Shown here piece after piece: positions 24,928 through 36,500 of a stretch of 64,000 bases of DNA. This stretch comes from Trichoplax sp. H2. Its lineage: Eukaryota > Placozoa > Uniplacotomia > Trichoplacea. The DNA lies in contig NOWV01000093.1 in NCBI GenBank assembly GCA_003344405.1, positions 230,859 through 294,858 of the forward strand, read 5' to 3'. Numbering within the stretch: the first letter of the stretch is position 1; every line of letters begins with the position of its first letter. Made by a program: the position numbers and the translations under genes. The notes under the pieces were generated by a model. The model saw only the letters and a program-made list of their open reading frames with translations. It did not search any database and was not told the origin of the DNA.

Positions 24928-26649
24928 ATGGCTACCGAGAAAGCATTGCATGATGAAATTGATAGGCTTACCAAACTTCTTGCTAACAATGAAGAACAAC
25001 TAGCTTTGGCAGCTCAAATTGGCCAACAGTTACTAACCGATAATGAAGAAACAGAAACTCGCTTCGAAAAATTAAGAATTGAATCAAATCAACGTATCGA
25101 AGAATTAGAACAAGAAAATCATATTTTAAACTTACGAAATCAAACTATTAAATGCAAATATGAAGATCTTGCTAATGATATGGATATTCTAAAAGGTCGA
25201 CATGATGAAGATGTTGCTAAAAAATGCCAGGAATTAAATGAAGAGTTTAAAAAGCAAATGTCAAAAATAACAAGACAATCTGAAACAGCAGCTGAGGAAG
25301 CTGATCGTTATCGCACATTAGTAAGTCAACTAAATGAAAAAGTTGAGGTATTACAAAAAATGGTCACCGAAGAACGAAATCACAATCAAGAAGAACTTAC
25401 CACCAATGACGACAATAGCGAGTTACTGGAAGAATTACAACTCAATTTAGCCAAAGCAGTTGAAATCAATAAAGATATGGAGTTGGAAAATGTCGATTTA
25501 CGTCATGACAAAGATTGCTTAAATCTAAAATTAGAATCAGCTGGTAAAGAAGTTAAATCATTACAAGAATATCAGGAAATAATAGAAACAGAAGTAGATA
25601 CTTGGAGAACTAAATATAACGACATTCGGATTGAGTTAGCATCAGCAAGAGAACAACTGATGGACTACCAAAGTAATTCTAATTATCAAAGTAACCCCAG
25701 TAAATCGTTATTTTCTGAAGTTGAAGATCAAAGAATTCAATTAGAAGGAAGTTACAAATGTTTAAAAGTAAGATTTGATACTTTAGAAAAGCAATATAAC
25801 GACTGCAGACAGCAAATGCAACAGCTGAAAAGTCGATATTCAAGCTTACTTGCTATGGGTAGCTTTAAAGCGGATGAAGCCAAAATGAAGAATTTAGAGC
25901 AAAATCTTTCACAAAGCGAGGCTGATCGTCGAACGTTATCCATCAAAGTACAAGAATTAGAAGAGCAACTTCAAGCTGTCACCAATAGTAATATTGAGCA
26001 TGCAAAATGTTTAGAATCGGTCAATTTAAGTGAAAAAGACTATATTGATTTCCTTCGTCGCGATCTCAAAGAATATAAAAGTAAATTTTGTAAATTATCC
26101 AAAGAAATTGAATCCTTACGGTTAATGAATGCTAGTGAATCGCAAAAATTACGACAAACTGAATATTCGTTATCAGAAGCGCAAAAAATTGCTGACAAAC
26201 TTAAAGTTGATAATTTAAGAATCCGTTCCAAGTTGGAAGAAGAAATAATCAAGAGAAAAAAATTACAGTATGAATTAGATGTCAAGCGAGAGCAAAATTC
26301 CAAGAAAGTAGGAAATAATGACGGCAAAAGTTCCCAACAAAAAGAAAATCATCACAATAATATCAACAGTGACATTGAACAAGCAAATCTAATGAAAGCT
26401 ACTGGAAAAAACTATCGGAAGGACCTTCTTGAGACTAAACAACCAGTTACAAAACATGTAAAATTTGCTGAAACTACTACTATCCATTATCAGCCTTTAC
26501 AGGAAGTAAATGATGAATCGATCAATACTTCTAATGTTGATGACAGCGATCCAGGAAATTTACAACGAGATATACGAAATAAGCCGAAGCGTAATATAAT
26601 CCACGTTCCAGCAATCGACGATAACCCAAACAACTGTAAACAGCAATAA
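24928..26649 (+). CDS. SPDL1: Spindly, kinetochore dynein-dynactin adaptor (intronless)
   Basis: A single uninterrupted frame of 573 residues (human 605), almost entirely coiled coil. Spindly recruits dynein-dynactin to kinetochores through the RZZ complex and activates it during spindle-checkpoint silencing. Three diagnostic features are visible. First, an N-terminal CC1-box, LALAAQIGQQLL, residues 25-36 (AAxxG = 28-32), which binds dynein light intermediate chain. Second, a Spindly motif, SLFSEVEDQR, at residues 260-269, which binds the dynactin pointed end. Third, a C-terminal CKQQ tetrapeptide with Cys570, equivalent to the farnesylated CPQQ end of the human protein that docks on RZZ. The tail from about residue 455 is polar and disordered. 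The motif set distinguishes it from BICD, BICDR and HAP1/TRAK relatives, which share only the first. Absence of introns contrasts with its neighbours and might reflect ancestral intron loss or retroposition. Confidence 0.9.
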   Translation: MATEKALHDEIDRLTKLLANNEEQLALAAQIGQQLLTDNEETETRFEKLRIESNQRIEELEQENHILNLRNQTIKCKYEDLANDMDILKGRHDEDVAKKCQELNEEFKKQMSKITRQSETAAEEADRYRTLVSQLNEKVEVLQKMVTEERNHNQEELTTNDDNSELLEELQLNLAKAVEINKDMELENVDLRHDKDCLNLKLESAGKEVKSLQEYQEIIETEVDTWRTKYNDIRIELASAREQLMDYQSNSNYQSNPSKSLFSEVEDQRIQLEGSYKCLKVRFDTLEKQYNDCRQQMQQLKSRYSSLLAMGSFKADEAKMKNLEQNLSQSEADRRTLSIKVQELEEQLQAVTNSNIEHAKCLESVNLSEKDYIDFLRRDLKEYKSKFCKLSKEIESLRLMNASESQKLRQTEYSLSEAQKIADKLKVDNLRIRSKLEEEIIKRKKLQYELDVKREQNSKKVGNNDGKSSQQKENHHNNINSDIEQANLMKATGKNYRKDLLETKQPVTKHVKFAETTTIHYQPLQEVNDESINTSNVDDSDPGNLQRDIRNKPKRNIIHVPAIDDNPNNCKQQ

Positions 26650-28013
26650 TTATTGTGATTCAATCAATTATAGTTACAGCATCTAATTTGCGAGCATGGG
26701 AGTAAAACTAAAGCCTTGAGCTTTTTCCAACATACGGTATAATTTGTATATAAAGTATGTTTTATATACCCTACTGGATTACCTTGATATTGAATTTTTA
26801 GATAGGCCATGATATGCTCGAATAATTTGATAAAATTGGAGACAATAATTGTATTCTTATCGTTCTATCATATTTCACTAAGTCTCATAATAATTTATGA
26901 TCGTTACGCTAGAAAGTGTATTGCAAACAACGAATGCAAATTAAATTGATTCTATGCTACTTAATTACTTAACTTTTCAATTATAAGATTAAATATTGCA
27001 TCAAGGCTAAAGCTTAAAAAGAAATTTAAAATCTGTGAAAGCAAAAATATTTGTCTTGAAAGTTCAGTCGCATATATAATGTTGTACGGGTAGAGTATAC
27101 CATATCGCTTTATTGTATTTTTATACTGTACACATACGCGTATGTTATAACTAGATTCTAAGTTACTTTTAGAAAACTAGTTGCAATTTATATGGTTGAT
27201 ATCCGTAAAATATAAAAGTGTAAGTTAATCTACATATTCGATTAAACTATACAGGGTCTTTATTGTTAATGTGATAATACAAGGAACCAATTTTTTGAAG
27301 CAATCCACATACAATACTACTGCATATGAATGCGTAATACCAACGGCAATGCATCAAGATAAAAACAACTTAATGCATGACAACTGCCCTAGAAACTGCT
27401 TAGCTATCACTTAGCAAACAAATAACATACAAGTATTGGCGTAGGCTTCCATTTGTTTAAAAATTCATTATGTTATCAATTATCTTGCAATATAACCGCT
27501 TCTATAATTATCAAACTGAACGAAATATGCAGTTCTCAACAACCAAAACTAAACACGTGAAATCTTTCGCTTATGGTAATACAAATACCAAACAATACCA
27601 TCAGTTTTGGTACCTACATTTATACAGATATAAAGCCAATGCAAAAACTGATTAATTTCATTTTCATTGTTATTAGATAAAATAATTGCAAAAGGCAAAA
27701 AGCGTATGCTTAAAACTGACATAGAAAGTATGATTTTATGATTCTTCGTACATAAAGCAAGGAGAAACTTTATCATGTTAAGAACTCTCACATTTTCATG
27801 TGACAGAGATTTGAATACCGGATGTATCAAAATTTTAGCATAAATAAACAAAATTTGCGCATTTGGACTGCACTATTAACAGTTTATAGATTTATCTTGA
27901 ATATCATATGTGATATCGGTATATAACCTAAATATTTTAAATTGTTTTATATTAAACATAGTTAACTAATGCAGGATAGCATGAATTACTAGTAAACCAG
28001 AACGAAAAGATTA
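26650..28013. other. Convergent intergenic region between SPDL1 and CUEDC1
   Basis: About 1.4 kb of AT-rich sequence between the two stop codons, so it should hold both 3' UTRs. The open frames at 27,470-27,655 and 27,549-27,851 overlap antisense and show no family resemblance. No canonical AATAAA stood out close to either stop. Confidence 0.55.
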
Positions 28014-30756
28014 TTATCTTCGTCCAGTAAAAGGATCTACAGGCTCCAATATTCTACCAGTTACGGGATCGATACGATTAGGAACGGTAGAATTTGCGTT
28101 CTATAAGATAGAATAATTAAATTAGGACATCTTGAGAATGGTGGTAGACGTTACAATTTAAAATAGAAGCTATTATGCTTACATTAACTGCATGACTCTG
28201 ATCCATTTGATTATTTAGCTGGTTTGATGCTGAATGATCGGTTGCTGCACTACGAGTTGGCGATGAATTATTATTATTCATATAGTCTGGAGTTTCTGGT
28301 GACTCCGTAGCTCCTTTTTAAGGAATAAATTGCGATAGTTCAGCTAAGCATGTTAACAAACACCCATATACGGTATATGATTGAAAATCTCTGGTACTTT
28401 AATTCACTAAGAATTTACCGTAGTCCATATCCGATTGATCAGGAATTATATCAAAGTCGTCACAGTCCAGGCTGGAACAATCATTAAGGACAATAAAGCT
28501 GTATACTCTCATAGTGCTATGAATATCATGTTGACAAGCATGTAACCTACTCAATTATTCAATCCATTACTGAAATAATAGTATCTGAAATGAATCAGCA
28601 TATATATACAGTATATATCAAAATAGAATGACAGTACGTTGCAAAACTATTTGTCAATCTACTGTAGTTATAAGTTTTAATTTGAGCAGGATACAGTAAC
28701 TGTCTAGACGAATTGGGTTTCTTTTTTCTATTAAATTTATTGGCCAACTGGTAAAACTTTTCTCTCGTACCTAAGATGAAACGAAAGCATTGCGCTCAAT
28801 TTAATACGCCGGTCAATTTATCACCACTTTCATTTTTGTAGATTGCTTTACTGATTCTATGCGTTATTACTAGAGCCGGACTTGTTCTTATTTTAGAATA
28901 ATCTTTTAATACGATTATATTAATTATGCTATCCGCTAACTTGATCCCATAGTCTTGAGTTTTTCCCTAAATTCCGCGGTAGATAGTTTTTTCTTATTAT
29001 AAGATTCATCTTCATCACGACCACCAACGGCTCCTGCATCTTCGGTATTTCTAGCAATTACTTCTGTTGGAGGTATAGTATGTTGTTGTGGTAGTTGTTG
29101 GTATTGTTGCTGTGGTCGATCGCCTTGGCGCCGCGAACGTCGATTATGATGACTATGCTCTAAAATGTATATCAGAAGTTACGAATGAATGGACGATATA
29201 GCCGTATATAGCTGGCATAATTTTATTTTCGAAAACAAATTTGCCTTTAATTACTTTATCATTCATTGATATACTGTACTGTAGTAGTTGTATATAATCG
29301 GGTCAATTTATATTATTCATACACTATCAGCAGCCTGCATTTATTTCAGTTTTTAGGGCATCGAAATAACTAAGAAATGTAAGTATCAAACGGAACGTCA
29401 ATTAAATTGATATTATCAACCATGAACTCAATCATTCAGTTGCTTATAATTATACAGTATAACTGATTGTGATGATTGCTTGATGCGATTACTTTTATCG
29501 GATGTTAAAAGATATTCGTTACTTACTACGGTTTCATAACCTTATTGCCCTAATTGAATTAAACTAATTGATAAGATGACTCAAAAACTTTTAGTGTAGA
29601 GCTTCCATATCCATTACAGAACGAGAAAGTAACAACAGCAGAATAATATCAACCAATTTTTCTTTCACAGAGCCATAACATACAGTAGAGTACAGGTTTA
29701 ACTACAGAAAGTGCATTTCCATCAAAAGAGATGCTTTCTATTATTTCCAGTTTCATGCACGCCTAAGCATATGACGTATAATAAAGTACTTTGAGATTAA
29801 TTGACGTTCTAATTTATTTCTTGCATTACTTTCTCACTTTTAAATTAATTACCAGACATATCGGCGAAAATTGAGTATTAACACTATAAAATTTGCCTAG
29901 TACTGACATGTAATCTAGTCGTCCATGTGACGTTATTCAAATCGATATGGCTATGTTATCATTGATTACATTATACTGTAGTAATCAATCGATATTTTAA
30001 AAATGTTGAAAACGACATTATATTGCAGCTCATTGATGAACTACAATTGATAGGCAATATTTTACAAAGTATGTCCATACCGGTTTCTAAGCTTCGAACA
30101 AAGTCTTCGTTACTTTGTAGATGACGCATAAATTCTTCATTCTGTAGCCATTTGGCTAATCGTTCATCTTCCATCATTTGTAACGCAACAGGATCATACG
30201 TTGGTGTCTGACGGTGACTACTACGTGTGGGCTTAATACGTAAGAAATCATCGGGTAATCGACCAACTAATGGAGGATGATATTTTGAAGTATAAGTCGT
30301 AGGCCTACCGGCATTATTATTGTTATGAAGATTCAGATTATTGTCGTAGATGTTGTTATCACGATTATTATTGTTATTGCCAAAGGACTGATCGATGGAT
30401 AAGAGCATGTCAGGATGATTATTTTCTGTCGATCCGAGCGGCAAATTAGTGCTATTGGATGAAGTGTCTGTATTGGCCGATAAACTTACAATTTGAGGTT
30501 GATCGCCACCCGTAAGTATTTCATCCGTAGGCGATGAATCAGTCATGACCAATAATTTATCGATAGTTCGTTGTATATGGCCATTACACGAGCGTAATAC
30601 AGCTTCAATAATCGAGCGATCCATGGTTGGAAACATGGTAGAAAAATTTTCCATCGCTTCTTGAAAGCCTAATCGAGGCCGATTACGCGGTCGTGATTGT
30701 TCACTACCAGGTGGGTAGCTAGACAACGTTGATGTTGGAATATGCGATGTAGACAT
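28014..30756 (-). CDS. CUEDC1: CUE domain-containing protein 1 (6 exons)
   Basis: Exons in coding order: 30756-30081, 29159-28941, 28770-28701, 28471-28419, 28313-28183, 28100-28014; all junctions are in phase, giving about 411 residues (human 386). The CUE ubiquitin-binding domain lies at about residues 31-72, with the family MFP motif at 41-43 and the di-leucine at 68-69. A second conserved block, YDPVALQMMEDERLAKWLQNEEF, closes exon 1 (shown here in part). A third (EFREKLKTMGS|TREKFYQLANKF) spans exons 2 and 3. Exon 1 has an Asn-rich linker and exon 2 a Gln-rich stretch. CUEDC1 binds ubiquitin and is linked in vertebrates to estrogen-receptor signalling; its core function is unsettled. The small third and fourth exons are supported by phase and by the conserved helix, and are the least certain. 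Confidence 0.85.
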
Positions 30757-32369
30757 GATGCTTCAAAATGATCCTAAAAATGGACTCTGTTCTAAATCGT
30801 ATAATAACAAATAATAATTAATGAATAGTATATGGTTGAATGGCGATAACGATCTCCGATTTTTTTTGGGGGGGGGGAGATTATTCTTAGGCTTTTGCAA
30901 TAATATTATTTGTCGATAAAGAGAATGATAGATAGTAATTCTCTCTCTCTTTCCTCCTTTCTTCCTTTCTAAAGCGTCCAAGTACTACCAAGGGCCACTT
31001 TGATTTCTTATTTTAACAAGTCCACGTACAATGTAAAGTAATCGAATGACTAACTAAGATTTAGAGTTCTCGAGATTAGTTTTGTCTCGATGATGGGACC
31101 GGATAGCCTTTAGGGGTATGTCTTGATCCATAGTCACGCATCACTCCTTTGCTATCATCGGTACCACTTGACTGTGATAGATACTGAAATGGATTGTGAA
31201 TCGTACCGTACCGTACCGTACCATACCGTAACGTACCGTACCGTATCATGCGCAAGGCGGTCCAGTCTGCCAGTCAGAGAATAGTCTTCTTCTTCTTCTT
31301 CTTATGCGCGAATGCATGAGGGCATGATTCATACTCTATCCTTAGCACTGCTAGGCTACAGCTGTTGATGGCATCAAAACAAATAGCCAGTCTACAACCT
31401 CCTTTTTTGATCATAGGATTATATCTTGTAGAAGGTCGCAAACATGGCGCTTTATTTGTAGAGTACAGTATGCTAGAAGGCTAACACAGCAATTCTTTGG
31501 GCGTAGTTTTCCAATGACGTAATCGTTGTTCCCAGGGACCAGCTTGGAGACTGATCAATGGATGTCAGCACTACCGATCCCTGTTCACTAGAAAATCAAC
31601 ATATAATACTATATAGAGACTAGATTAAGTCATCCCAAATGTTTCTTTCCTTTAAAATCTCCCTATACTGCCCTACAGTTCAGTTGACCTTCAACAATTC
31701 GGCCAACTTAAAATGAAAAGGTGGTCAAATTGGCCGAAGCTGAGGATAGATTATATTATAGAAAGCTGTACACTAGTATGGAAATATATATACTCCACTA
31801 GAGATTTTAAAGTCTTTTCTATCGAAAACTATAGAGTATGGTTTACTGTCATGCAGTAGCCCTCTTGACCTTTTGCAACTTTGGAAAACATACAGTAGAC
31901 ACGGTAAGAATAAAATCATATTTGCGGCATAAAGAAGTATGCTCAGCATGGAATGATATTAGGGTAGCCCAACGATCAAGCGACCGACCTATCGAGTATC
32001 AACTCAGTGTACTGTACAGTGGACAAGAGCACTTTCAGAATTTTTCTCTTGGAAGTCTATGACTGTTTCAGATGTTGACTGGATGTTTCAGATATATTGG
32101 AGGCGTTTCAGCACATAATCCGAAACATCAAGTATAAACCTGCAGGATCTAACACGCAATCACGGATCACTAGAAATTATCTTAGGATCAGGTCTCTTCC
32201 TAGTGATGCTGTACAGTGTATTACTACTCATGCAGTGATAACTACTACTGTATGAGCCATTATGCCAGAAGAAAACTAGCTTTTCTCTCCTGTACAATGT
32301 ACATATTATAAGACAGAAGTATCATCACAACGATGCGCCGAGTAGAGCCCACATTTGCTCTGTCCTACT
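30757..32369. other. Upstream of CUEDC1, no gene recognised
   Basis: Contains a T8-G10 homopolymer junction (30,860-30,877), a CTT trinucleotide run at about 31,285-31,302 and a CGTAC pentamer array. Open frames here (for example 31,838-32,062) are short and unrecognised. The CUEDC1 promoter is presumably in the first several hundred bases. Confidence 0.5.
31200..31247. repeat. CGTAC pentanucleotide microsatellite
   Basis: About nine tandem units of CGTAC/CCGTA with two point changes (CATAC, AACGT). A shorter run of the same motif occurs at 23,468-23,500, eight kilobases away. Confidence 0.9.
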
Positions 32370-32915
32370 ATGAGTAGTATGCACTTTTTACTTTATGTTA
32401 TCGTGACAGAAGTACATATATGTATATATATATATAAATAAATATCAACAGCACCGAGATTATACAACATGTGCTTATTACATCATATTATCGTGGTAAA
32501 TATCAATGTAAACAGCACCCAGATTATTCAGTATAACCTTTTTACTTTATATTATCGCGGCAAATATATATATACAGACTGTATAGATATAAATATAAAC
32601 GGCACCGAGATTGTACTTTATATTATCGTAGCAAATCTCTCTCTCTCTATATATATATAAACAGCACCGAGATTATACAGTATATCCTTTTACTTTATAT
32701 TATTGTAGCAAATATATATCTCGTATATACAGTATTAAATGAGCACATTATCTTACACAGTGTATACTTCTTGCTTTATATTATCGTGGCAAATATATAT
32801 GTATGAAAAGTGTCGAGATTATACAGTATGTACTTTTTTACGTTATATTATCCTGACAAAAATACATACAAGTATGTTTAAATATAAACACCACCGAGAG
32901 TGGGTTGATTACCTC
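32370..32915. repeat. Minisatellite array, about 7 units of 65-88 bp
   Basis: The core TTTTACTTTATATTATCGTGGCAAATATATA recurs near 32,383, 32,471, 32,538, 32,611, 32,690, 32,772 and 32,834 (shown here only as a landmark). It alternates with a CAGCACCGAGATTATACAG block. Between them are variable TA or TCTC dinucleotide runs that account for the length differences. Confidence 0.85.
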
Positions 32916-32969
32916 GCTTGACTAACTTTGTACCATTAGTTCCAAGTACTTCATATATTATATGATTTT

Positions 32970-33560
32970 TCAAGTCAAATCACTGAGGGATATTTCTTGA
33001 GTAATTTTCAACATCGAGTATTTATATGCAGTATATTCAGAGTTGAATAGAGTGCACCCGGGTATTCTACGAAAACTTTGATGCCCATACAATCCAATAC
33101 AAACGAGTATATTAATATCATGATCAAGTACATCTTGTCCAAATAGTTTTTTCAAACTCAACTTTCCTAATTTCAAAGATAAGTACATCACGTCCAAATA
33201 TTCCTCCCAATCAACTTTCAGCATTGTACCCATTTCAGAATTGACTAGGATACCATTATTCAGCTAAATTTTTTATATAGTCTAAATATCCAGCTTATCG
33301 ATTTAGGATTACAGTATATACATAAATCGTTCAGGACATCTGCAATGGCGTATTTTTAAAATTAGCTGCTGAATATTAAAGCAATACCAGTGTTTTATAA
33401 TTTCAATCTCGGCATCAAATTTTCAGTTATGTATTTTAAACAATTCCAATCGGTTATGTTCAGCTAAAATTGTATATAATTCAATCGTCAAGTTTGTCAA
33501 ATTGGAATTTTTTATAAACTGACTATTTCCATTATTTCAACCTGTGCTGAAGTAGTACCA
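32970..33560 (-). pseudogene. Probable decayed ankyrin-repeat gene fragment
   Basis: Reading the minus strand, fragments in several frames resemble eroded ankyrin repeats: GTLAHIGTTSAQVEIMEIVSL near 33,560-33,500, FKNTPLQMS near 33,360, then MGTMLKVDWEEYLDVMYLSLKLGK and NILVCIGLYGHQS in the 87-codon frame 33,233-32,970. Each echoes the ankyrin T-LH-A / G---V---LL pattern, but the pieces are interrupted by stops and frame changes and the consensus residues are partly lost. No intact repeat remains. This is inference from pattern only. Confidence 0.35.
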
Positions 33561-36500
33561 ATATGTGCTAGCGTACCATTTACTATATATTATAAAATTT
33601 CAGTTTTTTGATAACCTGATAGTAAGCTACAGTATCATGCAGATATTTCTTCTCTTTTTCTGTAAAAGCAATATTGTTTATTATTTCATGTTTACATGCG
33701 ATTCTCAAATTAATCTACCAATACTGACTTTCAAAAATTTTTATTTTAATTTGCATCCAGTATTTATTCTTTCGTAAAAAACATTTTAAACTCTACCCAG
33801 TATTTTAAGTATTTCCAATTAGCAATAGCTAACTAGTCTCCACAGATCGTGCAACGATCACTTTACTACTTATAGAACTACCGGTAGCTACTCATCGCTG
33901 TAATTTTAATTTTATCAAGAATAACAACTCTATCATTTTGTGCTATGGAACAATACATGCATGATAGATTCTTTCTAAGCTACAAACTCGTTACTTCCGT
34001 TTAGCAGCGTTATTTTACAATTATGGAACTTGATGCCAATCTCTGCAATTTTATTAACTATAACTCCCATTTTCTGCAATATACATAATTGTGAACGCTC
34101 ATCTTGATAGAGTCCTTGCAGATACTAGTCGCAAGTTCTTAAAGTCTATTTAAATTATGACTAACATTAGTTAGTTTAAATAAGAGCGATTAGTCTATTC
34201 CGTATATTTAATAATTCGGTATTAGCTACTGGAAATAAATAACAACTAATAAGCAATAGGAAGATTGTCGATTTCTGTCTGGTATTCTATAAATATGGAG
34301 CATTCCCGATGTTCAATAATAACATAAACAAGGATCTAACAAATTCTGTTAAAAGACTAAGATTAATCCTATTTATTTCAAATATTACCGTAAGTAATCA
34401 AATTGCATTATTACAACTGTGGATTGTTTCTGCTATTTTAACCACTTTATGAAGTATCCTTATCCTTTGTTTTTCCAATGTAACTAGGAATCGAGCAATT
34501 TACGTTAAGAATTAATACTAATTATACTTATTTCAAACATTAAGAACGGTAAATTAACAAGTACTGCATTAGTAACACTATGGTATATCTGCTACTTTAG
34601 CTAGTTTTTACGGAGGGTCAAACCTTATTCTTAATCTTATAATTGAAGCGAAAGAATGAAACTTAATCTGATTATTCTACATATTAGGTAATCCAATAAA
34701 GAATGTGCAATTTCGCTTTCGTCAATCAAAATCGATGTGATGTCTTATAAACCTACACTATATGCTCTCATATTATCCCATCTACTATAGTTTCGATTAC
34801 TATATACATATACCGTATGTAGCTCAATATCGCAACTAGCTGCTTCGGATATCGCTCAGAGTACATTTTAGATCGCTATAAATTAGATACTTGACTGCGA
34901 TAGATTAATTTTATTTGATAATGTAGCGCACACAGTAAAACTATAGATTTCGCTTAGTATTCTTGCCGTATTCTTTACTATATTAATCTGCAATACCATG
35001 GATTTTTCGACTATCCCAGCGAAATTTCATATTGTATGCTTACTGTTTTCCTTTTTATAATTGATACAAGAACTTATCCTATTTTGTCCAAATAACAGCG
35101 CTAATTACACTTTGTACGCATATTAAGCCATTGATTAAGATTAAAATGCATCATTTCTAGGACAATCCTTGGTAAAATCGACATCAATCTATTCTCACGG
35201 AAGGGTAGAAAATAACAGTTAACCTCAAGTGCCTTTTCCTTTCCACATTCTCCTATAGTAAAGTCTAAAGTATCCAACACGTCTATTGTAGTTATGCAAC
35301 TGAATACAGTATTTCAACTAAATTAAAAGTACTAGCCAAAAAAAATGAGAAAACAAGTAATCAAAATAGACTAATTAACTACTTTTTTACCCACTATCCT
35401 AGCAAAATTTTGTAAAGTATACTTCATATATTCTTATCATTTAAATTAGAATTTACCCAAATCCATTTATATAGCTATTTGCTGTAATATTTTCCATATC
35501 TATTCAGTAATAGAATAAAGATTTTATCATTTCTTATTTCCTTAAATTAATCTGTACGATAAAGTCTAGCAAATCGACATCAATCCATTTCGTATGGTAG
35601 AAAATGAATAGTTTCTCTCTAGTGCCTTCTACTCTTCTACAATCTCTTAATTTATAGTATAGTCTTGATTACTCTCGATATTGTATACGAGTACAAGTGA
35701 ATACAGTATCTAACCAGGTTGAAAGGAGTGGTGAGAAATAAGAAGATAAACAGACAAAAACAGACCGTTAATCATTGTTATTCTATCTTTTATCTATTCA
35801 ATTCTTGTGTTATACCAACCAATGAGATTATAAGAGATTTTTTTATTTGTCCTCATTTAAATTACTTGCAATCAAATATGTCATAACGGTAGCCGTCCAA
35901 CCAGTAATAGAAAATTAACTGTTCAATAAATTCAATTTTATTACTTCTCTACTTGACGGTAACGTTTCCAATCTCGACACATGACATGACTTTTAAGACT
36001 ATTATCCTATCTAAAGTCTATTAAAGAGTTATAACGGTGGTTTCTATAATTTAAGTGGATCAACCTTATTACGATTACTTTAGCCACATGCAATTTCTAA
36101 GTTCCATTTCTTACCTACAATCTTGACTATTGGTAGTGGATAGAAGAGGGAAAAAAACAATTTAACTTCTAGAATTAAGAAATTAAATGATATTAAACAG
36201 CAATTTTCATATTGATTACATACAATTGCCTATTTAACTTTCCGTCATTTTGGATATGAAACGATTAAATCCTTATTGTTAAGGTAAGTTATACTGTATA
36301 ATTTTAGAAAAGATAGAGGGCTAAAAATTATTTAAGAATAGCGCATGAAAATTGGGTATGTAATCTTGGTAAACTAATTATTGATTATGAATTTATAAAA
36401 ATAAATTTCTATTCTCTGCCATGCTTACACAACTTAATCAGCCTATTAAATGAGTAATATTTGACTTTATAACCTTTCATTCTTTTCTTCCTTTTTATTA

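Noticed and set aside
24928-26649. Assignment to BICD or BICD-related adaptors
   Set aside because: The CC1-box is shared, but the SLFSEVED motif and terminal CKQQ are specific to Spindly, and no BICD C-terminal Rab-binding coiled coil is seen.
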